Shown in pieces: positions 45,460-58,552 of a stretch of DNA of 64,000 nucleotides. The stretch covers positions 1 through 64,000 of the forward strand of contig NZ_BAGZ01000024.1 in the NCBI RefSeq assembly GCF_000298175.1. The letters run 5' to 3'. The position numbers and the translations under genes were made by a program. Source of the DNA: Austwickia chelonae NBRC 105200 (GTDB lineage: Bacteria > Actinomycetota > Actinomycetes > Actinomycetales > Dermatophilaceae). The notes under the pieces were generated by a model. The model was given only the letters and a program-made list of their open reading frames with translations, made no database searches and was not told where the DNA came from. Position 1 is the first letter of the stretch. Every line of letters starts with the position of its first letter.

Positions 45460-46218
45460 CTAACCGGACGCAGCGACACAGTCCTCGACATCCGGCGGCT
45501 CGGGGGACAGCTCCGCAGCCGGCGACTTACCCAACGCCAACGCACGCTCCTCCCAACGATCCCAGGTGTCCTGCTTCTCCGACTCCATCGCCTTGAGCAC
45601 CCGGCGACGCTCACGACCGTTCAAATGGTCGATGTACAGCTTGCCGTCGAGATGGTCGCACTCGTGCTGCAGACATCTCGCCAACATCCCCGTGCCGTTG
45701 ACCACCACCGGCTTGCCGTACATGTCGACGCCGTGCACGACAGCAGTCGCCGGACGGTTCACCGCCGCACTTGGCCCGGGCACCGACAGGCAGCCCTCCT
45801 CGTCCGCCTCCCGATCGGCCGGACGACGGTCACGCACCTCCACCACGGGGTTGATGACATGCCCGACATGACGCACCCCGTAGGCGTCATCGCAGTCGTA
45901 GACGAACAACCGCAGATCGACACCCACCTGATTCGCCGCCAGACCGACACCATGACAGCAGGCCATGGTGGCGTACATGTCGTCGATCAACGACCGCAAC
46001 GTCGACCCACCGAACTCGGTGACCTCCCGGCACGGACGAGCCAGGACGTCCTCACCGACCGTGGTCACCCGGAGCCGCTGCCCCCGACGGGTCTCGGCGA
46101 GCACCTCCGGTAGCCGGTCCACCGGGATCCCGTCGATCCGCGGACGCCGATCCGCTGGAGCGGCAGGCCCCTGTCTTCCACGCTGTACCGAACCGAAAGC
46201 ACCGAACACCGAAGTCAT
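45460..46218 (-). CDS. def: Peptide deformylase
   Basis: 252 residues from ATG 46218, preceded by GGGGG. All three signature motifs are present: GVGLAANQVG, EGCLSVPG and QHECDHLDG, giving the Cys and two His metal ligands and the catalytic Glu. It removes the formyl group from new polypeptides. It is longer than usual, with 60 extra residues at the N-terminus and a charged C-terminal tail of about 35. Divergent from glycyl-tRNA synthetase, so two translation genes share a promoter region. Confidence 0.93.
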   Translation of the reverse strand: MTSVFGAFGSVQRGRQGPAAPADRRPRIDGIPVDRLPEVLAETRRGQRLRVTTVGEDVLARPCREVTEFGGSTLRSLIDDMYATMACCHGVGLAANQVGVDLRLFVYDCDDAYGVRHVGHVINPVVEVRDRRPADREADEEGCLSVPGPSAAVNRPATAVVHGVDMYGKPVVVNGTGMLARCLQHECDHLDGKLYIDHLNGRERRRVLKAMESEKQDTWDRWEERALALGKSPAAELSPEPPDVEDCVAASG

Positions 46219-46342
46219 GCCCCCATCATGGCCGATCCGGTACGGAGAACCCGACCGAACACGCATGCTCCCTGGTGGCAGGCACCCGCACCCACCTGCA
46301 CGCCACACGGCCACCGCGGACGGTCGCCGGTAGCCTAGAGAC

Positions 46343-49372
<3,030 letters not shown>

Positions 49373-49391
49373 ATCGTTCGAGGAATTCTGC

Positions 49392-49422
49392 GGGGGCGTC
49401 CGGATCAGTTCCGGGCGCCCCC
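49392..49422 (+). terminator. Terminator after glycyl-tRNA synthetase
   Basis: A 13-bp stem (49392-49404 with 49410-49422, one G-T pair) with a 5-base loop, 19 bases past the stop. Confidence 0.8.
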
Positions 49423-49549
49423 CGGCCTGATGGTTGATGCCTTGGGAATGACCTCTCATGTCAGGGGTTTCGGGAAGGGGTATCCAGGCGCGCAGGCGCT
49501 GTGATCAGGGGGTTGTCCGGGAGATGTCCGGCATGCCCTGTTTGCTCTA

Positions 49550-49564
49550 TGAGAACGGCTATCA
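49550..49564 (+). promoter_or_regulatory. Imperfect 15-bp dyad, possible metalloregulator site
   Basis: TGAGAACGGCTATCA lies 37 bases before the first ABC gene, between TTGCTC (49542-49547) and GTATCC (49565-49570), which have promoter-like spacing of 17 bases. The outer TGA/TCA arms resemble Zur boxes of actinobacteria, but the inner positions fit poorly. Confidence 0.3.
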
Positions 49565-49600
49565 GTATCCTTACGCGATGCCGGTCACCGAGGAGAAAAC

Positions 49601-50431
49601 ATGAACAAGCAGGTCGCACATATCCGTGACCTGCGAGTTCGCTTCGGAGACCAGGAAATTCTGCACGGCGTGAACCTCGAACTGAGCGCAGGGAGACGCC
49701 TCGGCCTCCTCGGCGAATCCGGCTCCGGGAAAACCCTCACCGGACGGGCACTCCTCGGGCTCCTCCCCACGCACGCCACCGCCACCGGATCGATCCTCCT
49801 CCACGGCAAAGAAATGCTCGGCGCACCCGAACACCAATGGCGCCAACAACGCGGACACACCGTCGGCCTGATCGCCCAAGACCCCCGCACCGCGCTCAAC
49901 CCCCTCGTCCGCATCGGCGACCAGGTCGCCGAACCACTCCGCGCCCGAGGACACGGACGCACCGAAGCCCGCGAACGCGCCCTCGAACTCCTCGAACAGG
50001 TCCGACTCCCCGACGCCCGCCGACTCGCCCGCCGACACCCCGGCAGCCTGTCCGGCGGACAACGCCAACGCGTCGGCATCGCCATGGCCCTCGCCGCAGG
50101 ACCGGACCTGCTCATCGCCGACGAACCGACCTCCGCGCTCGACGTCTGCGTCCAAGCGGAGATCCTGCCCCTGCTCGCCGAGATCAGCCAGGACCGGGCC
50201 CTGCTCTTCATCACCCACGACATCGCCGTCGCCTCCGCGATCTGCGACGACCTCGTCGTCCTGCGCGCAGGCGAAATCGTCGACTCCGGACCCCTCCACC
50301 GAGTCCTCCACCAACCGGCCCACCCCTATGTCACCGAACTCCTCGACGCCTCCCGGGCCACCGCGCTACCCGCCACCGCCACCCCACCGCCCGTAGCCGT
50401 CCACGCCGAATTCGCCGGAGGACGCAGATGA
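49601..50431 (+). CDS. Oligopeptide/nickel-type ABC transporter ATPase (first)
   Basis: 276 residues from ATG 49601 with GAGGAG upstream. Walker A GESGSGKTLT, Q-loop LIAQDPRTALNP, signature GSLSGGQRQRVGIAMAL and Walker B LLIADEPTSALDV identify the DppD/NikD-like ATPase of family-5 importers. The C-terminus ends HPYVTELLDASR, which precedes the typical motif, but the four-Cys iron-sulfur tail found in some DppD/DppF proteins is absent. First gene of a four-gene ABC operon; the stop overlaps the next start (ATGA). Confidence 0.92.
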   Translation: MNKQVAHIRDLRVRFGDQEILHGVNLELSAGRRLGLLGESGSGKTLTGRALLGLLPTHATATGSILLHGKEMLGAPEHQWRQQRGHTVGLIAQDPRTALNPLVRIGDQVAEPLRARGHGRTEARERALELLEQVRLPDARRLARRHPGSLSGGQRQRVGIAMALAAGPDLLIADEPTSALDVCVQAEILPLLAEISQDRALLFITHDIAVASAICDDLVVLRAGEIVDSGPLHRVLHQPAHPYVTELLDASRATALPATATPPPVAVHAEFAGGRR

Positions 50432-51252
50432 CCCGCGAAGACACCGAAACCGTGCCGCCCACCGTCCTCCTCGAGGCACACGGCCTGCACCGCACCTACC
50501 CGTCCGCCCACTGGCAGGACCGGATCCGCGGACGCGGCACCGTCCACGCCGTCGACGGCATCGACCTCATCGTCACCACCGGGACCCGCCTGGGCGTCGT
50601 CGGCGGATCCGGCTGCGGCAAATCCACCCTCATGCGGCTGCTCCTCGGACTGGAAACACCCGACACCGGGCGGATCACCTACCGCGGCCAGCCCGTCCAC
50701 CCCCGCCACGACCTCACCTGGTACCGCAAACTCGTGCAATTCGTCCCCCAGGACCCCTCCAACTCGCTCGACCCCCACCTGCGCGTCGGCGCCAGCATCG
50801 CCGAACCCCTGGAATGCCTGGCCGTCCCCGGCGACCACGCCACCCGCATCCGCGAATGCCTCACCCACGTCGGACTCGACCCCGAACTGGCCGACCGATA
50901 CCCGGCACAGCTCTCCGGCGGACAACGACAACGCGTCGCCCTCGCCCGCGCCCTCGCACCCGCCCCCGAGATCGTCATCGCCGACGAAGCCGTCAGCGCG
51001 CTCGACGCCTCCGCCCGACTCCACGTCACCCGCACCCTGCGCCGCATCTGCGAAGACGACGGCCCCGCCCTCGTCTTCGTCTCCCACGACCTGGGCATCG
51101 TCCACCACCTGTGCGACACCGTCGTCGTCCTGGACGCCGGACGGATCGTCGAACACGGACCGGTCGCCGACGTCCTCAGCAACCCCAGCCACCCGCGCAC
51201 CCAAGCACTGCTCCGCGCCGTCCCCACCCTGCCCCCACCCACCGCCGCCTGA
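50428..51252 (+). CDS. Oligopeptide/nickel-type ABC transporter ATPase (second)
   Basis: 274 residues from ATG 50428, preceded by GGAGG and coupled to the preceding stop. Walker A GGSGCGKSTLM, Q-loop FVPQDPSNSLDP, signature QLSGGQRQRVALARAL, Walker B IVIADEAVSALDA and switch FVSHDLGIVHHLCD. The normal Walker B Pro-Thr is Ala-Val here (DEAVSALD), a common variant of the DppF/NikE group. It forms the ATPase heterodimer with its neighbour. Confidence 0.92.
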   Translation: MTREDTETVPPTVLLEAHGLHRTYPSAHWQDRIRGRGTVHAVDGIDLIVTTGTRLGVVGGSGCGKSTLMRLLLGLETPDTGRITYRGQPVHPRHDLTWYRKLVQFVPQDPSNSLDPHLRVGASIAEPLECLAVPGDHATRIRECLTHVGLDPELADRYPAQLSGGQRQRVALARALAPAPEIVIADEAVSALDASARLHVTRTLRRICEDDGPALVFVSHDLGIVHHLCDTVVVLDAGRIVEHGPVADVLSNPSHPRTQALLRAVPTLPPPTAA

Positions 51253-51372
51253 CCGCACCGGCAGCCGGCCCCGACACGCCGCCCGACACCCCCACCCGCA
51301 GTCCACGACGACGAAGTCCGGACTCAGCACCCCACCAGCCACGCCCGTCCGGCACAGCCGTCAAGGAGAAAA

Positions 51373-52863
51373 ATGAACCGCCCACTCGCCACCCTCGCAG
51401 CCGCCACCGCGCTCACCCTCACCGTGAGCGGCTGCATGGTCCAAGGCGGGACGAACGCCGACGGCAACTCCCGGCTACGCGTCGCCCTCAACTTCACCCC
51501 CCGCGCCGACCTCTCGCCCTACACCGACGACGCCGTGAGCCTCACCCGGCTGGGCATCATCGAACCCCTCATCACCTTCGACAAGGACGGCACCCCCCAA
51601 CCTGGCCTCGCCGAAAAATTCACGATGGAAGACGCCTCCACCGCCACCTTCACCCTGCGAAAAGGCCTGACCTTCCACGACGGCAGCAAAGTCGACGCCA
51701 AAGCCGCCGCCGCCAGCCTCAACCACGCGCTCACCGCCACCCCCGCACCGGCCACCGTCAGCGGACGCGCCCTCACCATCACCGCCGAAGGTGAAGACAC
51801 CGTCAAAGTCGTCTCCGAAACCCCCGACCCGATCCTCATGCAACGCTTCGGTAACCCCGACATGTCGATCCTGGCCGCCAAGGCCTACGAGAAGAACCCC
51901 TCCAAACCCGACACCCTCGGCGCCGGAACCGGACCCTTCGTCCTCAAGGAAGTCACCGGGAACACCGCCGTCAAAGCCGACGCCAACCCCTCCTACTGGG
52001 GTGGGAAACCCCGGCTCACCGGACTCGACGTGAAATTCATCAGCAAAGCGGACAGCCGCGTCGCCGGCCTACGCGCCGGCGAACTCGACGTCATACAGAA
52101 CGTCCCCATCGCCCAGGTCGGCAACATCAAGGACCAGGTCGTCGACACCCGCCCCGTCCCACGCACCACCGGCATCTCCCTCAACACCCGCAGCGGACCC
52201 CTCGCCGACCCCGCCATGCGGGCCGCCTTCGCCAAAGCCATCGACGGAAAAGCCGTCGCCACCAGCGTCTTCGAAGGACAGGCCCACCCGGCCGTCGGAT
52301 ACTTCCGTGGAGACACCGTCTGGACCAAAGACCGCCCCGCCCCCCAGTTCCCCGCCCCCGCCGACCCCAAGGGGACCAGCCTCACCCTGGCCACCTACGA
52401 CGACCGGCCCGAACTCCCCGAAGCGCTCACCCTCGTCGCCGACCAACTCCGCAAAGCCGGATTCACCGTCGACACCCCCGTCGTGAAGGCCTACAACGTC
52501 CTCGAACCCGAGATCATGGCCGGCAAATACGACGCCGTCATCGGCTCACGCATGTACATGTCCAAGGCCAACGACCCGATCTCCGTCCTCCAATCCGACT
52601 TCGGCTGCAAAGGCAGCTACAACCTCTCCTTCCACTGCAACGAAACCCTCGACAAAGAACTCACCGAAGCCGCCGGGATCACCGATGTCACCCAACGCCG
52701 CACCCGCGCCGCCGCCATCGAATCGACCGTCCTCGGCGCCGGAGCCTACGTACCCCTCGTCCACGAAGTCGTCCGCATCGGACGCACCAAGAAGGTCGAC
52801 GGACTGAACGCCGACCCGCTGGAATGGACCTGGATCACGCACCGCACCACCCTCGCCGGATGA
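51373..52863 (+). CDS. Family-5 substrate-binding lipoprotein
   Basis: 496 residues from ATG 51373, behind AAGGAGAAAA. The lipobox is TVSGC at residue 21 or so, and the SBP_bac_5 layout follows: GIIEPLITFDKDGTPQPGLAEKFTMED, FTLRKGLTFHDGSKVDAKAAAASLNHAL, GTGPFVLKEV, DPAMRAAFAKAIDGKAVA. It captures the ligand outside the membrane. The group includes peptide (DppA/OppA), nickel (NikA) and metallophore (CntA) proteins; I cannot choose. The 120 bases before it are the only gap in the operon. The stop overlaps the permease start. Confidence 0.9.
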   Translation: MNRPLATLAAATALTLTVSGCMVQGGTNADGNSRLRVALNFTPRADLSPYTDDAVSLTRLGIIEPLITFDKDGTPQPGLAEKFTMEDASTATFTLRKGLTFHDGSKVDAKAAAASLNHALTATPAPATVSGRALTITAEGEDTVKVVSETPDPILMQRFGNPDMSILAAKAYEKNPSKPDTLGAGTGPFVLKEVTGNTAVKADANPSYWGGKPRLTGLDVKFISKADSRVAGLRAGELDVIQNVPIAQVGNIKDQVVDTRPVPRTTGISLNTRSGPLADPAMRAAFAKAIDGKAVATSVFEGQAHPAVGYFRGDTVWTKDRPAPQFPAPADPKGTSLTLATYDDRPELPEALTLVADQLRKAGFTVDTPVVKAYNVLEPEIMAGKYDAVIGSRMYMSKANDPISVLQSDFGCKGSYNLSFHCNETLDKELTEAAGITDVTQRRTRAAAIESTVLGAGAYVPLVHEVVRIGRTKKVDGLNADPLEWTWITHRTTLAG

Positions 52864-54647
52864 CCGTCCCGCCCGCTCCGACGACCCGCCCCACCGACGC
52901 CGGGAGACTCCTCCACCTGCGCCGGTGGGGCGGCCGCCACGCCTACACCCTCCTGCGGCCCCTCGCCCTCATCGGGACCTGCGTGACCGCCGTCGTCCTC
53001 CTCGCCGGCAGCCTCCCCTGGCTCACCGGGGCAGACCCCGCCCGGACGGTCCTCCGCGCCCGCCAGGTCGAACGGGACGCCGACCCGGCCGCGCTCGACG
53101 CGATCCGCGCCGACCTCGACCTGCCCGCCTCACCCCTGGTCGGTGCCGCCCGCTGGCTCGGCCGCGCCACCACCGGTGACCTCGGCGTCTCCTGGGTCAG
53201 CGGCCGCGCCGTCGCCGACACCCTCGGATCGGCACTCGCCGTCTCCCTCAACCTCGCCGGGATCGCCGCGCTCACCTCCCTGATCGTCGCCGTGCTGCTG
53301 GTCACCCCCCGCGTCATCGGCGTCGGACTGGGCAGGCCCGCCGCATCCACCCGGCTGCGTGCCCTGTCCGCGATCCTGGCCGCCGCACCCGGTTTCGTCG
53401 TCGCCGTGCTCCTCACCTCGGTCTTCGCGGTCCGCCTGGGCTGGCTCCCCTCCAGCGGCTGGCGCGAACCCCGCGACATGATCCTGCCGGTCACCGCACT
53501 GTCCGTGGGTGCCACCGGAATCCTGATCCGCATCCTCATGACCGCGATCACCGCAGTCGCCGCCGAGGACTGGGTCCACACCTGGCGGGCCAACGGCGCC
53601 CGACCCTCCCGGATCGCCGGCTCCGTGGCCCGACGCGCCATCGCTGTCGCCCTGCCGCAGGTCATGCTGATCTTCGCCGGGATCATCGGCGCCGCCGTGA
53701 TCGTCGAAGAGGTCTACGCCATCCCCGGACTCGGCCGGGTCACCCTCGAAGCCGCCCTCGCCCAGGACATCCCCCTCGTCCAGGGCGCCGTCGCCGCACT
53801 CGTGGTCCTCGGCACCGTCATCGGGCTCCTGGGTGCCGCACTGCACCGGCTCCTGATGAGTCCGGCGCTGACCGACGGCCACGGCAGTGCACCGGTCCGT
53901 CGAGAAGGCCGCTTCGCCCCGACCCTGCCCTGGTGGGTCAGTGCCTCGACCCTGACCGCGCTGATCGTCGGTGGACTCTTCCGGACGGTGGAGATCCACC
54001 CCGACCGACGTCACCTGGCCCCTTCCCTCCTCCACCCGCTCGGCACCGACCACGTCGGACGGGACGTCTGGGGGCGGGTCGGTCAGGGCGCGCTCCTCAC
54101 CATCGGACCGGCCCTCCTGGTCAGCCTGATCTGTCTCGCCGTCGGACTCGCCGTCGGACTGGTCTCGAAGCAGGCCTCCGCCGGGGTCACCGACGTCCTC
54201 AACGCCGTCCCCTCGGTCTTCCTCGGACTGGTCGTCGCCGCCGTGCTCGGACCGGGGCTGCTCAGCGCGTCCCTGGCGATCTGCCTGGTCGGCTGGATCC
54301 CCCTGGCCGTCCACACCCGTACCCTGGCCGCCGAGGCCCGCGCCACCGGTTTCCACCAGGCCGCCGTGGTCGCCGGCGCCACCCGCCGGAGGATCATGGT
54401 GCGGCACCTCCTGCCCGGCGTGATCCGCCCCGTCGCCGGCCACGCCGTCGTCCGCCTGGCCCGCCTCGCCCTCGCGCTGACCGGGCTGGGATTCCTCGGA
54501 CTGGGCGCGGGACACGATTCGGCCGAATGGGGAAAACTCCTCGCCGACTCCGTCGTCCACCTGGAACGCGCGCCCTGGGCGATGGCCGCGCCAGCGGTGG
54601 GACTGGTCCTCCTGGGCCTCGTCGCGAATCTCGCCGGGGAGGACTGA
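52860..54647 (+). CDS. Fused ABC permease, DppB and DppC halves in one chain
   Basis: 595 residues from ATG 52860, coupled to the binding protein (ATGA). The N-terminal half (to about 340) is DppB-like: TTGDLGVSWVSGRAV, the permease signature WRANGARPSRIAGS and EEVYAIPGLGRVTLEAALAQDIPLVQG. The C-terminal half is DppC-like: HPLGTDHVGRDVWGRVGQGAL, ATGFHQAAVVAGATRRRIMVRHLLPGV and LGFLGLGAGHDSAEWGKLLAD. Both have about six membrane helices. In most importers these are two genes; here the stop of B and start of C have been replaced by a linker (around residue 345). With the two ATPases and the binding protein the operon encodes a complete importer. Confidence 0.9.
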   Translation: MTVPPAPTTRPTDAGRLLHLRRWGGRHAYTLLRPLALIGTCVTAVVLLAGSLPWLTGADPARTVLRARQVERDADPAALDAIRADLDLPASPLVGAARWLGRATTGDLGVSWVSGRAVADTLGSALAVSLNLAGIAALTSLIVAVLLVTPRVIGVGLGRPAASTRLRALSAILAAAPGFVVAVLLTSVFAVRLGWLPSSGWREPRDMILPVTALSVGATGILIRILMTAITAVAAEDWVHTWRANGARPSRIAGSVARRAIAVALPQVMLIFAGIIGAAVIVEEVYAIPGLGRVTLEAALAQDIPLVQGAVAALVVLGTVIGLLGAALHRLLMSPALTDGHGSAPVRREGRFAPTLPWWVSASTLTALIVGGLFRTVEIHPDRRHLAPSLLHPLGTDHVGRDVWGRVGQGALLTIGPALLVSLICLAVGLAVGLVSKQASAGVTDVLNAVPSVFLGLVVAAVLGPGLLSASLAICLVGWIPLAVHTRTLAAEARATGFHQAAVVAGATRRRIMVRHLLPGVIRPVAGHAVVRLARLALALTGLGFLGLGAGHDSAEWGKLLADSVVHLERAPWAMAAPAVGLVLLGLVANLAGED

Positions 54648-54657
54648 GCCGGATACC

Positions 54658-54697
54658 GGTCCGGGCCGGCCTGAACCGGTCTGAACCGGCCCGGACC
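54658..54697 (+). terminator. Terminator after the ABC operon
   Basis: A 12-bp perfect stem (54658-54669 with 54686-54697) with a 16-base loop, 11 bases past the stop and 38 bases from the end of the convergent chemoreceptor gene. Confidence 0.8.
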
Positions 54698-54734
54698 GTC
54701 CGCCTCGGCCCAGCTCAGCCGGGCCACCCCGGGG

Positions 54735-56366
54735 TCACAACCGGAAGCGGCCGACCAGTTCGTGCAATTCGGCTGCGCTGTCGGCCAACTCCTGCGAAGC
54801 CGCTGATGTGGTCGTCGCCGCGGAGGTCGCATCGGCGGCCGTGCTCACGGCATCACGCACCTTCTCGGAGATCTCCGAGGTCTGCTGAGCCGCCACCGTC
54901 GCATTGCCGCCCATCTCGTTCGTCGTCGCGGTCTGCTCGTCCACCGCGGCGGCAATGGTGCTCTGCGTGTCGTTGATCGTCGAGATGATCGTGCTGATCT
55001 CGCTGATCGCCGCCACCGCCTCCTGGGTCTCCTCCTGGATCGCGGTGATCTTCGACGAAATGCTCTCGGTGGCCTCGCTGGTCTCCCGGGCCAACTCCTT
55101 CACCTCGTTGGCGACCACCGCGAAACCCTTCCCGGACTCGCCGGCCCGGGCAGCCTCGATGGTGGCATTCAACGCCAACAGGTTCGTCTGCCCGGCGATC
55201 TGACCGATCACCTTGATGACATCGCCGATCTCCGCGCTGGAAGCCCCCAACCTGCTGACCGTGTCATTGGTCCGCGCCGCCGCGGTCACCGCCTGACCGG
55301 CCACCGCCGCCGCATTGTTCGCATTGTCGGCGATGGCCCGGATCGACGCCGTCATCTCCTCGGTGCCCGCCGCGACCGTGTCGACCGTCATATTGACCCG
55401 GTCGGACGCCGAACGTACCTCCTCCAGACGGTGACGGGTCGCATCGGCCGACCCGTTGAGCTGCGAGGACACCTCGGACAAGGACGCCGAGGAATGGGCC
55501 ACATGGGTGGAGGCCTCGCGGACCGAACCGATGACCTCCCGCATCGACAACCGCGCCCGTTCGGCGTCCCGGGCCATCTCGGCGACCTCGTCATGGGAGT
55601 AGGCCACGGCCGGAACGGTCAGATCACCCTGACCGAGAGCGGTGATGCTGCGATGGACACTGTGGATCCCCCGCACCATCCGCTTCGCAGTCAGGAAGGC
55701 GATGCCGAGGATGACCACGGCCAACACCGGGAGCGCGAACCACAGACTCCTGGTCGTGCGATCGGCGGCATCATCGGCGGCGGCCCGCTGGGCGCCGACC
55801 CTTTTCAACACGGAAGCGTTGAGCTCGCGTCCGGCCTTGTCGAGATCTTCGTACGCGGTGACACAGATCTCCTCGTTGATGATCTTCGTGCCCCGCTCCA
55901 GGCCGGCCTCAGTGCCGGTGGCGAAAGCCTTCACCGCGGCAGCGTCCCCGTCCATGAAGTCCTTCCAGCTCTTCTTCATGCTCTCGAAGTGGGCCTTCTC
56001 CGCGGCGGTCATGGCGGAGGTGTCCATCCTGTCGATCTTGGACTGGGTCTCCTTGGCCGCTTTCTCGAAGCCTTCACGATTCGACTTCGGCGTCGGCTTC
56101 ACCGCCTCCACCTGGTTCTCCAAACGGGTGCTCCACGCGTAGAAACCCTGCCAACCGTTCGTGTCGGCATTGCTGAAACGCAGTTCCTCCACCGCATAGG
56201 ACAGCGACTGCAGACGGCCCAGCTCCGTATTGGCCTCCCTCATCTCCGAGACACTGCCCAGCGCCAGAGCGCCGAGAGCACAGGCCCCCAGAAGCCCGAT
56301 CGCACCGACCCCGGCCACCTGGTTGTGCACGGTCGAGAGACGTTGCAGAGCAGGAGGGAGGCGCAT
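54735..56366 (-). CDS. Methyl-accepting chemotaxis protein
   Basis: 543 residues from ATG 56366 with AGAGGA upstream; the longer frame to 56480 lacks protein-like sequence. Two membrane helices ([25 protein letters not shown] near residue 20 and [23 protein letters not shown] near 208) enclose a four-helix ligand domain outside the cell. A HAMP segment follows, then a long coiled-coil signalling domain with the hairpin tip [40 protein letters not shown]. It signals through CheA/CheW, which are not in the window. It implies motility, consistent with motile zoospores of Dermatophilaceae. Confidence 0.93.
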   Translation of the reverse strand: MRLPPALQRLSTVHNQVAGVGAIGLLGACALGALALGSVSEMREANTELGRLQSLSYAVEELRFSNADTNGWQGFYAWSTRLENQVEAVKPTPKSNREGFEKAAKETQSKIDRMDTSAMTAAEKAHFESMKKSWKDFMDGDAAAVKAFATGTEAGLERGTKIINEEICVTAYEDLDKAGRELNASVLKRVGAQRAAADDAADRTTRSLWFALPVLAVVILGIAFLTAKRMVRGIHSVHRSITALGQGDLTVPAVAYSHDEVAEMARDAERARLSMREVIGSVREASTHVAHSSASLSEVSSQLNGSADATRHRLEEVRSASDRVNMTVDTVAAGTEEMTASIRAIADNANNAAAVAGQAVTAAARTNDTVSRLGASSAEIGDVIKVIGQIAGQTNLLALNATIEAARAGESGKGFAVVANEVKELARETSEATESISSKITAIQEETQEAVAAISEISTIISTINDTQSTIAAAVDEQTATTNEMGGNATVAAQQTSEISEKVRDAVSTAADATSAATTTSAASQELADSAAELHELVGRFRL

Positions 56367-56492
56367 CGTATTCCTCTGGTGCGTGGGCGGCGAGAGTGCA
56401 GACCCCTTATCGGCCGGCAACGACGGCGGTTGAGCCCCGCCTTCGGACGGGTCATGCCGTGAAACATCCGCGCGACGCATACAGTGGCTCCC

Positions 56493-57608
56493 ATGAGCGA
56501 GGCCGACCAGTCCCGAACGTCAGAGAACGTTCCCACTCGCGCGGCGCTGCGGAGCATCCCCGCCTATCGCCCCGGCCAGTTGCCGAAGGCCCGAGACGGG
56601 GTCACTCCTCACAAGATGAGCAGCAACGAGAACCCCTATCCGCCCTTGCCGGGAGTCGTGGAACGGGCCGCCCAGGTCGCCGGGCGGATGAACCGTTATC
56701 CGGACATGTTCTGCACGAAACTCACCCAGCGGCTCGCCGACGAATGCCAGGTGCCCGAGGACGACGTGATCATCGGCACCGGTTCCTCCGGCGTACTGCA
56801 GCAGACCGTGCTCGCCCTGTGCGAGGCCGGCGACGACGTGGTCTACGCCTGGCGCAGCTTCGAGGCCTACCCGATCATGGTCGGCCTGGCCGGGGCCCGT
56901 TCCGTGCAAGTGCCTCTCGACGATCAGGGCCACCACGACCTGCCCGCCATGGCCGCCGCGATCGGCCCCCGGACCAGGATCGTGTTCGTCTGCACCCCGA
57001 ACAATCCCACCGGCCCGGTCGTCACCGGCCCGGAGATGCGTGACTTCCTCGCCAAGGTCCCCCGCGACGTCCTGGTCGTCGTGGACGAGGCCTACGTCGA
57101 ATTCGTCCGCGACGACCAGGCAGCCCAAGGGCTCGAGCTCTACCGGGAATACCCGAACGTGATGGTGCTGCGCACCTTCAGCAAGGCCTACGGTCTGGCC
57201 GGTCTGCGCGTCGGATACGGCATCGCGCACGCGCCGGTGTCCACGGCGATCCGTAAGACAGGGGTGCCCTTCGGGGTCAGCGCCATCGCCGAGGAGGCCG
57301 CGCTGATCAGCCTCGACGAGAAGCCCGCACTGGACGAACGGGTCGCCCGGATCGTGGACGAACGTTCCCGTGTGGTCGCTGCGCTCGCCGCGCAGGGCTG
57401 GGATCTGCCGCGCAGCGAGGGCAACTTCGTGTGGTTGCACACCGGGGAGCGCACCGACGCGGTCGCTGCCGCGCTGGGACAGTCGGGACTGTCGGTCCGG
57501 GCCTTCTCCGGTGAGGGGCTTCGGTGTTCGATCGACAGTCCCGAGGCCAATGACGCACTTCTCGAGGCGTTGAAACCGTTCACCTCGCGGGGCGGTCAGC
57601 ATCGGTGA
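56493..57608 (+). CDS. Histidinol-phosphate/aromatic amino-acid aminotransferase
   Basis: 371 residues from ATG 56493; GTG 56484 is a less likely start. Class-I/II PLP fold: [54 protein letters not shown], and the PLP lysine in [16 protein letters not shown]. The family covers HisC and the actinobacterial phenylalanine aminotransferase Pat; no other his gene is adjacent, so Pat is favoured. A TACAGT -10-like hexamer (56480-56485) ends seven bases before the ATG with no ribosome site, so the message may be leaderless. Confidence 0.87.
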   Translation: MSEADQSRTSENVPTRAALRSIPAYRPGQLPKARDGVTPHKMSSNENPYPPLPGVVERAAQVAGRMNRYPDMFCTKLTQRLADECQVPEDDVIIGTGSSGVLQQTVLALCEAGDDVVYAWRSFEAYPIMVGLAGARSVQVPLDDQGHHDLPAMAAAIGPRTRIVFVCTPNNPTGPVVTGPEMRDFLAKVPRDVLVVVDEAYVEFVRDDQAAQGLELYREYPNVMVLRTFSKAYGLAGLRVGYGIAHAPVSTAIRKTGVPFGVSAIAEEAALISLDEKPALDERVARIVDERSRVVAALAAQGWDLPRSEGNFVWLHTGERTDAVAAALGQSGLSVRAFSGEGLRCSIDSPEANDALLEALKPFTSRGGQHR

Positions 57609-57657
57609 TCCCTGCCCGGGCGGTCCGCCTGGTCCTGTCGGCGTGTGCCGGGCCGGG

Positions 57658-58236
57658 TCAGGCGGCGTCCTGATCCGGTCGGGAGCGCCGCGCGACGTCC
57701 TCTCCTGAGGTGTCTTCCGAGGCGTCCCGGCCGTCTCCCGGGAGGCTGTTGTCGTGGGACGGCCGCTCAGCGAACTCGTCCTCGTCGACGGCGTAGGCGA
57801 GCATGGCGTCCTGCATGCGGGAGATCGTGGCCCGGGTCAGGGCCAGGCTCAGCGCGACCAGCAGACCTGCGGTCGCCCACGGCCGCCATCCGGCGGGTCG
57901 AGCGGTGCCGTCCTCGTCGAGGGAGACCGTCAACCGGTCACCGGCCTGCGGGATCATCATGCCCGGATCGGCCAGTGAGGTACGGATTTCCTGGCCGTCC
58001 CGGGTGACGGCGATCTCGCATCGCCCGATGAATCCCCCCGGCTGCGGGCAGGACACGACCTGCGCGTCGTACCCGGGACGGCCCGTCTGCGCGACCGCCG
58101 TGCCCACTCGCGGCAGGGTGGCGGCCCACAGGAGAAGACACAGAGCACCGACCACGGCCAAGGCGACGGCCCGCCCCGGTCCGCTGTGCGCGGACGTCCG
58201 GGGGAGGCGGGTGCCATAGGGCGTGTGCTGGTCCAT
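57658..58236 (-). CDS. Hypothetical membrane protein
   Basis: 192 residues from ATG 58236. Two hydrophobic segments (AVALAVVGALCLLLWAATL near residue 25 and ATAGLLVALSLALTRATI near 125) enclose an extracellular loop of about 80 residues with two Cys (VVSCPQPGGFIGRCE), probably a disulfide. A 55-residue acidic cytosolic tail follows. No family recognised. Convergent with the aminotransferase gene. Confidence 0.7.
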   Translation of the reverse strand: MDQHTPYGTRLPRTSAHSGPGRAVALAVVGALCLLLWAATLPRVGTAVAQTGRPGYDAQVVSCPQPGGFIGRCEIAVTRDGQEIRTSLADPGMMIPQAGDRLTVSLDEDGTARPAGWRPWATAGLLVALSLALTRATISRMQDAMLAYAVDEDEFAERPSHDNSLPGDGRDASEDTSGEDVARRSRPDQDAA

Positions 58237-58552
58237 GCCCTATCTATCGGCGAGGCGGTAGCCCTCCTGACCGGTGTGCGCGCTTTTCGGTCGGGCGATC
58301 GTCCATCTCCGGCGAGAGCCTCCCCGGGTGGAGGGAACACTGTTCGCGGAGAGGCTCTTCCTCTCGGGAGAAGCTTTCCCTCGGGTCGCCCGTGCGGATC
58401 GGGGCCTCTGGACGGGGTGGGTCGGGTAGCGTGACGGAGAAGCGAGCACCTCGCCCGCACCAGGGCGGGCGCGCACCCGCAGGCAGCGACGATGCCGGTG
58501 GGAGGCTGCGGGCCCGGCGATCCTGGGCCCCGATAGGTACGAAGGAGTACCA
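58237..58552. promoter_or_regulatory. Divergent promoter gap before the 2-oxoacid dehydrogenase operon
   Basis: 316 bases between the membrane protein (minus) and the E1 alpha gene (plus). It is GC-rich with a hairpin GCCCGC-N6-GCGGGC-like repeat near 58458-58475. No clear operator or coding frame. Confidence 0.35.
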
